From positions 2,356,001-2,420,000 of the forward strand of contig NZ_CP129971.1 of NCBI RefSeq assembly GCF_030503855.1: a stretch of 64,000 bases of DNA. Direction: 5' to 3'. This stretch comes from Marivirga salinae. GTDB taxonomy: Bacteria > Bacteroidota > Bacteroidia > Cytophagales > Cyclobacteriaceae. The notes beneath the pieces are model-generated. The model saw only the letters and a list, made by a program, of their open reading frames with translations. It was not told where the DNA came from and did no database searches. Position numbers and translations under genes: made by a program. Shown here in pieces: positions 16,524-26,537 of the stretch (the stretch's first letter is position 1; every line of letters starts with the position of its first letter).

Positions 16524-17984
16524 ATGATTCAAAATTTTCAAAAAGACTTGAAGGAAAATCTAAAAAGATATGTATCCGTTGATAATAAGATGGAAGCGAA
16601 CTTTGAAGCTTTTAAAGAATTTTTTGAGAATGGATATGATCCTATGTTCATTATTGACTTGGGATCAAATCAATTTCTTAATGTAAATCAGCAATTTGTA
16701 AAAAAACATTCAGAATTCCAGAATGCATTGGCATTATTTGAAGTTAGCATTGAAGAGACTTTCTTTATCGAAGGCGTACAGTTTGAGCAGAATGATAAAG
16801 TCTTTCTATTTAATCCTATTTTTCGTAATGAAGGAAAAGCCTTGATTCAAATATTAGAATTAACGCCACACGTAAATTCCCATAAACTATATAGTGAATT
16901 AACCAGCGATCATTTTTTTGAAGAATTATTAATTAATAAAGATTTATTAAATAAACTACCAAGTGGGATAGTACACACTAATAGAAATTTTGAATCACTT
17001 TGGTATAATGAAAAATTCAATTCCTTATTTGGTCGAGAGATTGAAAAGAATTTTAATTTTATTGATGCGATTTATGTGAAAAATATTTCTCAATTCTGGG
17101 ATAAAATTGCAAAATTGAATGAAGAGGGCGGGCAAGTTTCATTTTCATTTGTAATTCATAATGTAAAGCAGTCTGATGAAATTTTTATTAATGCTACTGC
17201 CTTTCCTGTAGGCCATAGACATAGTTTGGAAGAAGGGTTTATCTTTATTTTAGAAGATAAAACTGAAAATTTGAATTTCTCTGAGGAAATAACAAAACAA
17301 AATTTGGCTTTAAATCAAATCAATCATGAGTTAGATAAATTTCTTTATAGCGTCTCACATAACATTAGAGGACCAATTGCATCTTTAGAAGGCTTGTTAA
17401 AAGTGATAGAAATTTCTGATGTGCAAACTGTAAATGAATTAAAATATCACTTAAGATTAAATTTGAGGCTGTTAAATAGTTTTGTAAGTGATATTAGTAA
17501 TGTTGCCACTAATATCCATACCCATGTTAATTTTGAAAAGGTAAACCTGCGAGATGTTATTGAGCAAATGGTATTGTTTGTAAATGATATTTACGATTTA
17601 GATCCAAAAATTCATTTTGAAATACCCACAACTTATACTATTAAAACTGATGCGGACCGCTTAGGAATTATCATAAAATGTTTGCTTAAAAATTGTTTTC
17701 AATACAGAGATACTCGAAAGGAGCAACTTGAAATTCAAATTAAGGTGACCCAAAATGAGGACTTCCATTTGATTGAAATAACAGATAATGGAATTGGCAT
17801 TTCTGAAAAGGTAAAGCCTTATATTTTTGATATGTTTTATAGAGGAACTGAACTATCAAGCGGAAATGGCATGGGACTCTACAATAGTCGTGAGATTTTG
17901 AAGAAGCTAGGAGGTACTATGAATATTGAAAGCAACCAAAGGGAATGGACTAAGGCAAAGATATATTTGCCAGTGAATGTTTGA
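16524..17984 (+). CDS. PAS-domain sensor histidine kinase
   Basis: A 486-residue soluble kinase. Two PAS-like regions (about 20-120 and 140-255) precede a HisKA-type helix with phospho-acceptor His279 in Y-S-V-S-H-N-I-R-G-P, then an ATPase domain with K-C-L-L-K-N-C (N box), D-N-G-I-G-I (G1), F-Y-R-G (F box) and G-N-G-M-G-L (G2). No transmembrane helix is seen, so it senses a cytoplasmic signal. No response regulator is adjacent. It shares H-box style with the incomplete sensor at 13882, and the two flank kbl. Confidence 0.88.
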   Translation: MIQNFQKDLKENLKRYVSVDNKMEANFEAFKEFFENGYDPMFIIDLGSNQFLNVNQQFVKKHSEFQNALALFEVSIEETFFIEGVQFEQNDKVFLFNPIFRNEGKALIQILELTPHVNSHKLYSELTSDHFFEELLINKDLLNKLPSGIVHTNRNFESLWYNEKFNSLFGREIEKNFNFIDAIYVKNISQFWDKIAKLNEEGGQVSFSFVIHNVKQSDEIFINATAFPVGHRHSLEEGFIFILEDKTENLNFSEEITKQNLALNQINHELDKFLYSVSHNIRGPIASLEGLLKVIEISDVQTVNELKYHLRLNLRLLNSFVSDISNVATNIHTHVNFEKVNLRDVIEQMVLFVNDIYDLDPKIHFEIPTTYTIKTDADRLGIIIKCLLKNCFQYRDTRKEQLEIQIKVTQNEDFHLIEITDNGIGISEKVKPYIFDMFYRGTELSSGNGMGLYNSREILKKLGGTMNIESNQREWTKAKIYLPVNV

Positions 17985-18023
17985 AATAAAACCTCATGGG
18001 CTTTTTCCCAATGAGGTTTTATT
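17985..18023. terminator. Bidirectional terminator between convergent genes
   Basis: AATAAAACCTCAT (17985-17997) pairs with ATGAGGTTTTATT (18011-18023), extended by GGG/CCC across one bulged A. It starts at the stop of the kinase gene and ends 12 bases before the stop of the convergent outer-membrane gene. The A/T-rich arms can act as U-tracts in both directions. Confidence 0.85.
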
Positions 18024-18034
18024 CAGTAAATGAA

Positions 18035-18631
18035 TTAATTGCCTATTATGTAGTAGAGACCAAAAGTTGGTGTAAACGTATTTGTACCAAAAGTGAATCC
18101 GTTAAATACAGTACTTGTATTTGCTCCAGCTGGTGTACTCGAATTTCTGCCAAAAGAGATTAAATTTAGTTCGAAATTAAATCCAACTTTTGATCCTGGT
18201 GTAAAAAGAATTCCAGGATTTACCCCGAAATTTAATGTAGAGGTGTCCTCAGTATCAGTTCTATCATTTCCATCTATAAAAGTTGAACCACCAAAACCAA
18301 ATCCAAGACTTGCTGCTCCATAGAAGTGAACATTTTCACCCAAATCTATGTAATATCTAGCTTCAGGACCAAAAACGAAAGTATTTGTTCTAGTGTAAGT
18401 ATCTTGACCTAAATTGTTTCTTTCGGTAACAAAACCTAAATTTCCACCAATTGAAATATTATCACTAATGAAATACTGTACATTGGGTAAGAGTCTTAAC
18501 TCTTGTGTATTAAATCTTTCCAAACTTTGGAATTGAAGGCTACCTCCAATAAGCGTACTGCCAGTTCCAATTTGTGAATAAGCTTGTTGTACAGATAATA
18601 AGATAAATAAAACTAATAATTTACTTTTCAT
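18035..18631 (-). CDS. Outer-membrane beta-barrel protein
   Basis: A 198-residue protein with a signal peptide (about 1-19, ending A-Y-S-Q) and alternating hydrophobic/polar strands rich in Gly, Phe and Tyr, ending in an aromatic-containing C-terminal strand (F-G-L-Y-Y-I-I-G-N). This is the pattern of small eight-stranded OmpA/OmpW-like barrels. No peptidoglycan-binding domain is present. Substrate and role are not known. It is transcribed alone, ending at the shared terminator at 17985. Confidence 0.75.
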   Translation of the reverse strand: MKSKLLVLFILLSVQQAYSQIGTGSTLIGGSLQFQSLERFNTQELRLLPNVQYFISDNISIGGNLGFVTERNNLGQDTYTRTNTFVFGPEARYYIDLGENVHFYGAASLGFGFGGSTFIDGNDRTDTEDTSTLNFGVNPGILFTPGSKVGFNFELNLISFGRNSSTPAGANTSTVFNGFTFGTNTFTPTFGLYYIIGN

Positions 18632-18715
18632 AATATGCTTTTTGTTAGTTGAACCACAATATTAACTCAATTTTCCCAAATTTATTATGAAATGTATGGT
18701 ATCCCCATAAAAAGC

Positions 18716-18746
18716 AAAAAAACACAGACCAATGGCTTGATCTGTG
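18716..18746 (-). terminator. Rho-independent terminator of the DUF6588-like gene
   Basis: On the minus strand CACAGATCAA pairs with TTGGTCTGTG (one G-U pair) around a GCCA loop, followed by seven T. It lies 26 bases after the stop at 18772. Confidence 0.85.
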
Positions 18747-18771
18747 CTATAAATATATTAATCTACTTTTT

Positions 18772-19779
18772 TTAACGAACATTTATACCAAATCCAACAG
18801 ATAAAGTATTGTACTTTTGTATAGTGTAATCAACATTTAGAGCTAGTGCCCAAAGAAATTTTAATCTAAAACCAACTGTAAATCTTGGTCCACCACTACC
18901 ATCAAAATCAAAACCTAGTGGATCTGTCAATTCAATGGTCTCTCCGTTTTCCTCAACTACATAAGTGCCATTTAATGCAAAATTTGATCTTACAATGTTC
19001 ACTCCAACACCCGCATAAGGGGTGAAAAACAATAGTTTTTTCGATATTATTGCCTGAACTGTTGTTGCGCTTGCATTAAATTCTGCAAACTGACCTGCAG
19101 TCTCATCTATTTGATAAGTGGTAGATATATTATTATACCCAGCTAAAGCTGATAAATCAAAAGGTAATAATTTCATACCTGGAATCCATTGTTTGAAATC
19201 GTGCTTTACACCAAAACCAAATGATTGGAAACTGAAATCTCCAGCCGTTATTTCGGGTGTATATCGGATAATAAGGTCAGTGTTTTTTATGATACCAATC
19301 CCTAATTGGATTGTTGGTGTTGGAATAGCTAGTGGGCCGGGATAGTCTCCTAGTTGCTCTTCAATACCCGAAGGTGCCACAATTGTTTGAGTAGTACCGT
19401 TTATTAATAATTCTGTTGTTGTCTCTCCTCCGGCAAAAGTAGGTAAAGACGCACTTGTGGCTGGGCCATCTATTTGAAGAGTTGAATAATCTGATTCTAA
19501 AAATTCAAAAGATTTAGCTACATCTGGAATGGTCGCCAAGTTGACATTAAAGCTTAAATCAAAGCCCAAAGTCTTATGGGGCTTTGCTGTATTATACCAT
19601 CCATTTGCAAGGCCATTCCCAATTGAATAAGCAACTGGATTCATGAATTCTTTTAGATATAGATTGGCATCAGCTGTACCCCCGTTTAGTACGTTTTCAA
19701 AATTTTGATTTTGAGCATTAAGATTATTATTCGCAATAATTGCGAAAATCGTTAAAATTATAGTAAATATTCTTTTCAT
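18772..19779 (-). CDS. DUF6588-like outer-membrane protein
   Basis: A 335-residue protein with a signal peptide (about 1-22, ending N-A-Q). The region around residues 40-65 (G-L-A-N-G-W-Y-N-T-A with K-P-H-K after it) and the barrel-like remainder are typical of a Bacteroidota family I know as DUF6588; the family name is from memory. Many alternating strands are present and the C-terminus has N-V-D-Y-T-I-Q-K-Y-N. The frame extends upstream to 19860 into the glycosyltransferase gene, but only ATG 19779 gives a proper signal peptide. Function is unknown. Confidence 0.7.
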   Translation of the reverse strand: MKRIFTIILTIFAIIANNNLNAQNQNFENVLNGGTADANLYLKEFMNPVAYSIGNGLANGWYNTAKPHKTLGFDLSFNVNLATIPDVAKSFEFLESDYSTLQIDGPATSASLPTFAGGETTTELLINGTTQTIVAPSGIEEQLGDYPGPLAIPTPTIQLGIGIIKNTDLIIRYTPEITAGDFSFQSFGFGVKHDFKQWIPGMKLLPFDLSALAGYNNISTTYQIDETAGQFAEFNASATTVQAIISKKLLFFTPYAGVGVNIVRSNFALNGTYVVEENGETIELTDPLGFDFDGSGGPRFTVGFRLKFLWALALNVDYTIQKYNTLSVGFGINVR

Positions 19780-19852
19780 AATGTTATGTTTTGGTAAGAC
19801 ATATAGATAAAAGTATTGAAATTTAATTGAAATTTTTGATTTATAGTAAAGC

Positions 19853-20923
19853 TCAGCCAAATAAACTTAAAAATGTGTTTTTATTGGATTGAACAGAGTA
19901 ATAATCTTTTATATAGGATCTCCCTTTATTCCCTAAATCATTCCTAAGTTCAGGATTAGCCAAAAGTTTACTAATTCCTGCAATCCATTCTTTTTCAGTT
20001 TCTGCTAAAAATCCCGCCTGGCTTTCATTTATTATCTTTGTATTGACACCCACAGGGGAAGCCACTACTGGTTTTTTGATGGCCATGTATTGTAATAATT
20101 TAAAACCGCATTTACCCTGACTCCAAATATCATCGCTTAATGGCATAACCCCAATATTAATTTGGTTCAAATCTTCAATCTCACTTGATTTGTCCCATTG
20201 TATAAAACGCATACAATTGACAGCAAAATCAGGCTTTTGGTTGGAAATCACCAATAGTTCAAAATCATATTCCAAGGAAAGCTTATCTAAAACAGGGATG
20301 AGAGGTTTCAAATAGGGTAGGGTAGAATGCGTCCCTGTCCAGCCAATTGAAATTTTACGGGTGTTTGAATTTTTTAATTCTTTGTGATAATCAGTATCGA
20401 TTGTGGTTGGGTTGAGCACTACTTGTTTGCTAAAATTTCTTGCAAATTGAGCTAAATATTCATTTCCACAACTTACTTTATAGCTCCATTTGCAAATGCT
20501 TTTGACTTTAGATTTCCATTTCATACTTGCTTTTAAGCTTCCTATTTCACTTGGATCTTCCAACCAAATAGCATCATCAAAATCATAGATTATCTTTTTT
20601 TTCCAAATAAAGCGAACTGCCCACTCAAAGAATGGTGGGCCAATTGGGCTAGCTTCTCTGTGGATAAATATAAACTCATAGGATTGGAGCTGAAATAATA
20701 ATAGAAAGCGTTTGATGAACGATATCATGATCCAAAATAGTTTTTGAATACTATTTCCAGATTTATATAAAATATTCCATGCTTTTAAATTTAAGAAGGG
20801 GGCTAGTTGATATTTATAACCAGCTTTTTCTAGAATGGAGAGATATTGTTCAAATCTGAATCTTTGACTAGGCGCTTCATCAAAAGGGTAGGGGCAAACA
20901 AAAAATATTTTCTTAATTCCCAT
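19853..20923 (-). CDS. Glycosyltransferase (GT-B fold, family 1/4-like)
   Basis: A 356-residue cytoplasmic glycosyltransferase. It starts with F-V-C-P-Y-P-F-D-E-A-P-S-Q-R, a nucleotide-fold beginning common in Bacteroidota group 1 transferases. An R-E-A segment lies near 90, and the C-terminal donor-binding half has G-W-T-G-T-H-S-T and K-C-G-F-K-L-L-Q-Y-M-A, followed by P-V-V-A-S-P-V-G (about 268-288). Acceptor is unknown; surface polysaccharide or lipid is likely. It begins directly after the phzF stop, so the two form an operon, although their functions do not obviously connect. Confidence 0.82.
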   Translation of the reverse strand: MGIKKIFFVCPYPFDEAPSQRFRFEQYLSILEKAGYKYQLAPFLNLKAWNILYKSGNSIQKLFWIMISFIKRFLLLFQLQSYEFIFIHREASPIGPPFFEWAVRFIWKKKIIYDFDDAIWLEDPSEIGSLKASMKWKSKVKSICKWSYKVSCGNEYLAQFARNFSKQVVLNPTTIDTDYHKELKNSNTRKISIGWTGTHSTLPYLKPLIPVLDKLSLEYDFELLVISNQKPDFAVNCMRFIQWDKSSEIEDLNQINIGVMPLSDDIWSQGKCGFKLLQYMAIKKPVVASPVGVNTKIINESQAGFLAETEKEWIAGISKLLANPELRNDLGNKGRSYIKDYYSVQSNKNTFLSLFG

Positions 20924-21829
20924 TTATTCTGGTATCCTGATTTCTCCACTTCCCATTTGAACACAAGAACCACCGACCATTACTTTAGAGATTCTTCCGT
21001 CTTCTTGCACAATTTTCATTTTCACTTGACTGGGCCGTCCTAATTCATAACCTTGTTCGCCAATTGATAGCTTACTTAAATCAACCATATTGTAATTATG
21101 TAAATAACACGCTAATGGCCCATGTGCACTACCCGTTGCAGGATCTTCTGCCACTCCAATATGAGGGGCAAACATTCTACTATGTGTTATATGCTCTTGG
21201 TTTTGAGTTTCCATGGTAAAAGCCATAACTCCTGTGATAAATATTTCATCCAATATTTCACTAAATAATTCATTATTTAATTTAAGCTTTTGAACGGATG
21301 CTAAAGTTCTGACTGGCACCATTAAAAAGGGATTCCCACAATTCACTATCCTACAAGGGAAATCTTCCTCAATTTCATCTTCTTCTATCGATAAAAGTGA
21401 CGCAACTAGTTTTTTATCCTTAAAAGTCTGTTCAAATTTGGGAAGGGGTTGCTCCATCAGAATTTTAGAAATTTCATTTCCATTCTTTTCATATTGTACT
21501 TTCAGATTTCCAATATTTTGTTCTAAGAGCAATTCATTTTCCTTTTTAGGGCTAATTCCTTTCTCTTTCAAAAGATAGTATGCAGTTCCTATAGTTGGAT
21601 GTCCTGCTGTTGGCAATTCCATTCCTGGAGTAAAAATCCTCATTTTGACATCAGCTTCTTCACTAGCTTTATGTAAAAATACTGATTCTGACAGGTTTAA
21701 TTCTTTTGCGATTTTAAGCATTTGTTCAGCAGATAAGTCATCCGCATTATCAAAAATAGCTAATGGATTACCACCAAAAGGTTCTGAAGTAAACACATCT
21801 ATCAATTGAAATTTAATTGTATTTGCCAT
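20924..21829 (-). CDS. PhzF-family isomerase
   Basis: A 301-residue PhzF/YddE-type protein of the DapF-like fold. The N-terminal V-F-T-S-E-P-F-G-G-N-P, catalytic-type Glu in N-L-S-E-S-V-F near residue 47, G-H-P-T-I-G-T near 77 and C-terminal E-D-P-A-T-G-S-A-H-G-P motif are all present. Family members isomerise small acids, but most, including those outside phenazine clusters, have unknown substrates; there are no phenazine genes here. It is the first gene of a pair with the glycosyltransferase. Confidence 0.88.
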   Translation of the reverse strand: MANTIKFQLIDVFTSEPFGGNPLAIFDNADDLSAEQMLKIAKELNLSESVFLHKASEEADVKMRIFTPGMELPTAGHPTIGTAYYLLKEKGISPKKENELLLEQNIGNLKVQYEKNGNEISKILMEQPLPKFEQTFKDKKLVASLLSIEEDEIEEDFPCRIVNCGNPFLMVPVRTLASVQKLKLNNELFSEILDEIFITGVMAFTMETQNQEHITHSRMFAPHIGVAEDPATGSAHGPLACYLHNYNMVDLSKLSIGEQGYELGRPSQVKMKIVQEDGRISKVMVGGSCVQMGSGEIRIPE

Positions 21830-21894
21830 GCCCGAAAATAAGAAAAAAGATTGAAGAAATGTAAATAGAGATTATTTAGAAATGGTTTTTATTT

Positions 21895-21935
21895 AAAAAA
21901 AAATGGCTCTACTTAATGAAAAGAAGAGCCATTTT
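21895..21935 (-). terminator. Rho-independent terminator of the proS-nfeD-floA operon
   Basis: On the minus strand AAAATGGCTCT pairs perfectly with AGAGCCATTTT, followed by a run of T. It lies 20 bases after the floA stop. Confidence 0.9.
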
Positions 21936-21954
21936 ATAATATTATATTTTGTTA

Positions 21955-22965
21955 TTATTTATCATCATTTTTCTTTCCGCCACTTGGTTTTTTACCTGAG
22001 CTTGATCCTTTATCACTTCCTGATATAGAATCTCTCATATCAGTGTCGGCTTGAATATTTTGCATTCTGTAGTAATCCATAACTCCTAAATTACCACTTC
22101 TGAATGATTCTGCTATGGCTTGTGGAACTTGTGCTTCAGCTTCAATTACTTTTGCTCTAGCTTCTTGAGCTTTAGCTTTCATTTCTTGCTCTTCTGCAAC
22201 AGCCATGGCTCTTCTTTCTTCTGCTTTTGCTTCTGCAACTTTCAAGTCTGCAGAGGCTTGATCTGTCTGTAGTTTAGCACCAATGTTTGCTCCTACATCC
22301 ACATCTGCAATGTCGATTGATAAAATCTCAAAAGCAGTTCCAGCATCTAAGCCTCTCTGCAATACTAATTTTGAAATCTTATCAGGGTTTTCTAATACAT
22401 TTTTATGAGATGCAGCTGAACCGATTGAGGTTACGATACCCTCTCCAACTCTTGCTAGAATTGTATCTTCTCCTGCACCACCTACTAATTGCTGGATGTT
22501 GGCTCTTACTGTTACTCTTGCAATAGCAATTAGCTGAATTCCATCTGCTGCAACTGCTGCAACTTTTGGAGTAGTGATTACTTTCGGATTAACTGAAATT
22601 TGAACCGCTTCAAAAACATCTCTACCTGCTAAGTCAATAGCAGTAGCTTGCTTAAATCCTAATGTGATGTTGGCTTTATCTGCTGAAATTAATGCTTTAA
22701 TCACGTTGGGGACATTTCCACCTGCCAGATAGTGGGTTTCGAGTTCATTGGTGGTGACTTCTAAACCTGCTTTGGTAGCGGTAATCATGGATTCCACTAT
22801 TATGCGTGGTGGAACTTTTCTGATTCGCATAAAAACAAGTTCGAACAAACCTACTTTTACACCTGAGAAAATTGCAGTAATCCACAAGTTGATCGGTACA
22901 AAATACAGGAATACGAAAAATAAGACTATTCCTGCTATTACAATAAAAATTAACGATGTATCCAT
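21955..22965 (-). CDS. floA: Flotillin-like protein FloA
   Basis: A 336-residue membrane scaffold protein. An N-terminal hydrophobic hairpin (about 4-45) is followed by a SPFH-type domain and an Ala/Glu-rich coiled coil (about 225-275: [10 protein letters not shown] and [10 protein letters not shown]). The C-terminal tail is Ser/Lys/Gly rich. FloA proteins organise membrane microdomains and are nearly always paired with an NfeD protein, which here lies one base upstream. The partner order nfeD-floA is standard. Confidence 0.92.
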   Translation of the reverse strand: MDTSLIFIVIAGIVLFFVFLYFVPINLWITAIFSGVKVGLFELVFMRIRKVPPRIIVESMITATKAGLEVTTNELETHYLAGGNVPNVIKALISADKANITLGFKQATAIDLAGRDVFEAVQISVNPKVITTPKVAAVAADGIQLIAIARVTVRANIQQLVGGAGEDTILARVGEGIVTSIGSAASHKNVLENPDKISKLVLQRGLDAGTAFEILSIDIADVDVGANIGAKLQTDQASADLKVAEAKAEERRAMAVAEEQEMKAKAQEARAKVIEAEAQVPQAIAESFRSGNLGVMDYYRMQNIQADTDMRDSISGSDKGSSSGKKPSGGKKNDDK

Positions 22966-22966
22966 A

Positions 22967-23428
22967 TTATTTAATTGGTTCTACAAATATTCTTTTAGAA
23001 TCTATTCTGGTTATTTTAACCTCTTGTCCTGCACCTATCCATTCCCCTTTGCTTCTGACTTCGTAAATCTTGCCAAAAATTTCGGCTTTTCCAATAGGTT
23101 TTAAATCAGAAACTGTTTTTCCTTTTTCACCTACTTGAAATGTGAAAATATCTTCATCATTCACTTTGCTTTGAATACTAGATTTCAAGGAAAATCTGTC
23201 CCATGATTTCGATTTGAAACTGTAGACAATTCCAACTATAGTTACCAAGACTGTTCCAGCTGTAGTCCAGTAACCTGCAGTATTTCCATAGTCATCAAAT
23301 ACAATGAAAATACCCACAATAGTGAGTAATAGACCGATCACACCAACGAAAGTTGTACCTGGAACGAAAATTAACTCAGCAATAATCAGCAAAAGACCTG
23401 CGAGAATAAGAAATATAATACCTATCAT
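22967..23428 (-). CDS. NfeD family protein (short form)
   Basis: A 153-residue membrane protein. Four hydrophobic segments (about 2-20, 24-44, 52-70) precede a C-terminal OB-fold domain (about 95-150) with [12 protein letters not shown] and [11 protein letters not shown]. It lacks the ClpP-class protease domain of long NfeD proteins. It is expected to work with the neighbouring flotillin, and lies between proS and floA in one operon. Confidence 0.9.
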   Translation of the reverse strand: MIGIIFLILAGLLLIIAELIFVPGTTFVGVIGLLLTIVGIFIVFDDYGNTAGYWTTAGTVLVTIVGIVYSFKSKSWDRFSLKSSIQSKVNDEDIFTFQVGEKGKTVSDLKPIGKAEIFGKIYEVRSKGEWIGAGQEVKITRIDSKRIFVEPIK

Positions 23429-23459
23429 AGATTGAAAATATGATTAAAAATAGTTAAAA

Positions 23460-24935
23460 TCAGTAAGCTTTTGCAAAAAGCACTCTTTTATTTGACGGTT
23501 TACCAGAATAAATACATTTTCCGCTTTCTTCTTCGGCATCCAGAGGAATACAACGGATAGTTGCTTTAGTTTCCTCTTTTATTTTATCCTCTGTTTCAGA
23601 TGTTCCATCCCAATGAGCACTAATAAAACCTCCTGTTTTCTCTAGTTGAGACTTGAAATCTTCATAAGTATCGACTTTGAAAGTGTTTTCAGTTCTGAAG
23701 TCTTTAGCTTTTTTGTAGATGTTATCTTGAATTAATTCTAATGTATCCTCAATTACAGATTCAATTCCCTCAATATTTACAGTCTGCTTTTCTTTAGTAT
23801 CTCTTCGAGCTAATTCTACTGTTCCGTTTTCTAAATCTCTAGGGCCAATAGCAATTCTCAATGGAACTCCTTTTAATTCCCATTCTGCAAATTTAAATCC
23901 AGGCTTATGAGTATCCCTATCATCAAATTTTACAGTAATCCTTTTCTTTTTTAATGATTTTTTAAGGTTTTCAGCTACTTCAGCAATTTTCTGTTGGTCT
24001 TCATCAGTCTTATAAATAGGGACAATTACAACCTGAATAGGCGCTAAGCGCGGAGGTAATACTAAGCCCTCATCATCAGAATGCGCCATCACTAATGCGC
24101 CCATCAATCTGGTGCTTACACCCCATGAAGTTCCCCAAACGTATTCTTGCTTTCCTTCTTTTGTGGCAAATTTCACATCAAAAGCTTTTGCAAAATTCTG
24201 CCCTAAAAAGTGAGAAGTTCCAGCTTGTAAAGCTTTCCCATCTTGCATTAAACCTTCAATACAATAGGTTTCCAATGCACCTGCAAATCTTTCACTTTCA
24301 GATTTCAAGCCTTTAATAACTGGTAGAGCCATGAATTCTTCAGCAAATTCCGCATATATATTAATCATGGTCTCAGTTTCTTCTATGGCCTCTTGTTTTG
24401 TAGCATGAGCGGTATGCCCTTCTTGCCATAAGAATTCCGCTGTTCTTAAAAATAAACGCGTTCTCATTTCCCAGCGCACTACATTAGCCCATTGATTGAT
24501 CAATAATGGCAGATCACGATATGATTGCACCCAATTTCTATATGTATTCCATATAATAGTTTCAGAAGTAGGTCTCACTATAAGTTCTTCTTCCAATTTA
24601 GCATCTGGATCAACCACAATTCCTTTTCCATTCTCATCATTTTTCAATCGATAATGAGTAACTACTGCGCACTCTTTAGCGAATCCTTCCACATGGTCAG
24701 CTTCTTTGCTTAAATATGATTTTGGTATGAATAATGGGAAATAAGCATTCTGATGACCTGTTTCTTTAAACATATCATCTAATTCTCGCTGCATTTTCTC
24801 CCAAATGGAAAAGCCATATGGTTTAATGATCATGCAGCCTCTAACTGCGGAGTTCTCTGCTAAATCCGCTTTTTTTACTAATTCATTGTACCATAGTGAG
24901 TAATCATCACTTCTCTTTGGTAATACTTTTGCCAT
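23460..24935 (-). CDS. proS: Prolyl-tRNA synthetase (short, archaeal/eukaryotic-like type)
   Basis: Class II aminoacyl-tRNA synthetase that charges tRNA-Pro. The 491-residue protein has motif 1 (G-F-S-I-W-E-K-M-Q), motif 2 (R-P-T-S-E-T with [17 protein letters not shown] after it) and motif 3 (G-T-S-W-G-V-S-T-R around 270). The anticodon-binding domain begins near 305 and the C-terminal zinc-type domain with C-residues ends the protein. It lacks the editing insertion of the long bacterial type, as is usual in Bacteroidota. It is the first gene before nfeD and floA. Confidence 0.95.
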   Translation of the reverse strand: MAKVLPKRSDDYSLWYNELVKKADLAENSAVRGCMIIKPYGFSIWEKMQRELDDMFKETGHQNAYFPLFIPKSYLSKEADHVEGFAKECAVVTHYRLKNDENGKGIVVDPDAKLEEELIVRPTSETIIWNTYRNWVQSYRDLPLLINQWANVVRWEMRTRLFLRTAEFLWQEGHTAHATKQEAIEETETMINIYAEFAEEFMALPVIKGLKSESERFAGALETYCIEGLMQDGKALQAGTSHFLGQNFAKAFDVKFATKEGKQEYVWGTSWGVSTRLMGALVMAHSDDEGLVLPPRLAPIQVVIVPIYKTDEDQQKIAEVAENLKKSLKKKRITVKFDDRDTHKPGFKFAEWELKGVPLRIAIGPRDLENGTVELARRDTKEKQTVNIEGIESVIEDTLELIQDNIYKKAKDFRTENTFKVDTYEDFKSQLEKTGGFISAHWDGTSETEDKIKEETKATIRCIPLDAEEESGKCIYSGKPSNKRVLFAKAY

Positions 24936-25060
24936 TTTATAAATTTTGGTATGAAGTTTGTGTCATTATTTATTGATTATTATCTCGATTGATTTTCATA
25001 TATTGAAATCAATTTACAATAATAATCGTTGTAAAATTAGAAACTATAAATTATGTAGCC

Positions 25061-26500
25061 ATGAAAACCTTAAGCTTTATATTATTAATTAGCATATTTT
25101 TTCTGCCGAAGGTCGGATTTGGACAATCTGATCTTAAAGTAGAAAATGATGACTTGTATTTTACTTCCGAAGATAGAAAGGAATTAAATAAAAAAATCGC
25201 CTTGGAAGAAAAGCGTAAGGCTGAGGAATTAAAAAAATCAGGCTACGCATATGATCAATTTGAATCATCTAATGAGAGTTTTAGTGATTTAAAGGATAGC
25301 GAAAAAGAACAAAATGCTAAATTGAATCAAGCACCTCCTGCTGCAGAGCAATCTGGAGACGAAGGATGGTATTATGATGAAAATGCTGCTAGAAATGGTC
25401 GCAATCCTCAAACTGGCGAAAGATTAGCCCAAACTCAAGTTTTTAATTACTATGGAGGAATGAATCCGATGATGTACGGAGGTGGGTATGGTTTTTATGA
25501 CCCTTTCATGTTTAGACCTGGATTTAATGTTGGTTTTGGATTCAATTCTTGGGGAAGATCTTCTTGGTCAGTTGGTTTTGGTAGAGGATTTTATGATCCA
25601 TTCTACGATCCATTCTTTGACCCTTATTGGGGAAATCCTTATGCATATAGAAGCCCATGGGGTAGACCATATTGGGGTTCAAGTTATGCTTGGGGTTACA
25701 ACCGTGGATATAGAAATGGTTTTTATGATGGATATCATTCAGGATTATATAATAACTATTATATAACTGATAACCATAGTCATAGAAATACTAGAACTTA
25801 TAGTAGTAGTCCAAGAATAAGCAGAAGTTCAACCCCTACAAGTAGAAATTCAAGGGTAGCTAATAATACCTCTAGAAACGCTAGAGAAACTTATAATACA
25901 AGTAGAAATGTAGGAACTGATAGAACTAGGGTTGTAAGTCAAACTTCTGATCGTTCAAGATATACTGCTTCAACGGGTGATAGAAGTAATTCAAGGACAG
26001 CTACTGCTAGGTCAAGAGGTGTAAGTGATAATTCATATAGCAGAACTTCAAGAACAGCCGCTTATGCTAGATCTACTTCAGATAATAATATTAGGTCTGC
26101 ATCTTACTCTGGTGATAGAAGTAGAACAGTTAGAAATAATTCTTCTAATGTAACGAGATCAAGCAATACTCCGACAAGAAGCAGTAGCCAATATTATAAT
26201 AGCTCTAGAACAAATAGATCTTCTTACTCATCAGGTAGAAGCTCATCTTTTGGAAATAGCTCTAGCGGAAGTAATTCTTCATACGGAAGATCATCGGGCT
26301 CAAGTAGAAGTAGTTCTTATGGAAGATCTTCTGGATCATCCAGTAGAAGCTCTTCATCAGTAGGTAGATCATCTTCTAGCTCAAGAAGCAGTAGTTCAGT
26401 AGGTAGGTCTTCTTCCTCCAGTAGCAGATCTTCAGGAAGCAGCTCAAGAAGTAGCGGTTCTTCTAGAAGTAGCTCTTCAAGAGGTGGAAGAGGTGGATGA
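25061..26500 (+). CDS. Secreted protein with long Ser/Arg-rich low-complexity tail
   Basis: A 479-residue exported protein. It has a signal peptide (about 1-21, ending F-G-Q), a charged, Lys/Glu-rich segment (30-90), then a Gly/Tyr/Phe/Pro/Trp-rich stretch (130-235) with repeated F-Y-D-P-F and G-x-S-W motifs, and a Ser/Arg/Thr/Asn-rich tail from about 245 to the end that becomes nearly pure S-S-x-R-S-S-G repeats. The tail is highly basic and disordered. I do not recognise a family; an adhesive, nucleic-acid-binding or matrix role is possible. It is transcribed alone and ends at a terminator at 26511. Confidence 0.75.
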   Translation: MKTLSFILLISIFFLPKVGFGQSDLKVENDDLYFTSEDRKELNKKIALEEKRKAEELKKSGYAYDQFESSNESFSDLKDSEKEQNAKLNQAPPAAEQSGDEGWYYDENAARNGRNPQTGERLAQTQVFNYYGGMNPMMYGGGYGFYDPFMFRPGFNVGFGFNSWGRSSWSVGFGRGFYDPFYDPFFDPYWGNPYAYRSPWGRPYWGSSYAWGYNRGYRNGFYDGYHSGLYNNYYITDNHSHRNTRTYSSSPRISRSSTPTSRNSRVANNTSRNARETYNTSRNVGTDRTRVVSQTSDRSRYTASTGDRSNSRTATARSRGVSDNSYSRTSRTAAYARSTSDNNIRSASYSGDRSRTVRNNSSNVTRSSNTPTRSSSQYYNSSRTNRSSYSSGRSSSFGNSSSGSNSSYGRSSGSSRSSSYGRSSGSSSRSSSSVGRSSSSSRSSSSVGRSSSSSSRSSGSSSRSSGSSRSSSSRGGRGG

Positions 26501-26510
26501 TAATATTTAA

Positions 26511-26537
26511 AAGCACCTAACCTTAGGTGCTTTTTTT
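26511..26537 (+). terminator. Rho-independent terminator
   Basis: AAGCACCTAA pairs with TTAGGTGCTT around two bases, followed by five further T. It lies 10 bases after the Ser/Arg-rich gene. The two-base spacing means the top pairs will open to form the loop. Confidence 0.9.

Noticed and set aside
22748..23104. 118-codon plus-strand frame over floA/nfeD
   Set aside because: It is antisense to two well-supported genes with complete family features.
25482..25766. 94-codon frame inside the Ser/Arg-rich gene
   Set aside because: A by-product of the Gly/Tyr-rich repeats in another frame, with no signal or domain.
26040..26490. Possible CRISPR-like repeats
   Set aside because: The repeated DNA is codons for Ser and Arg within a long open frame; there are no equal-length spacers.
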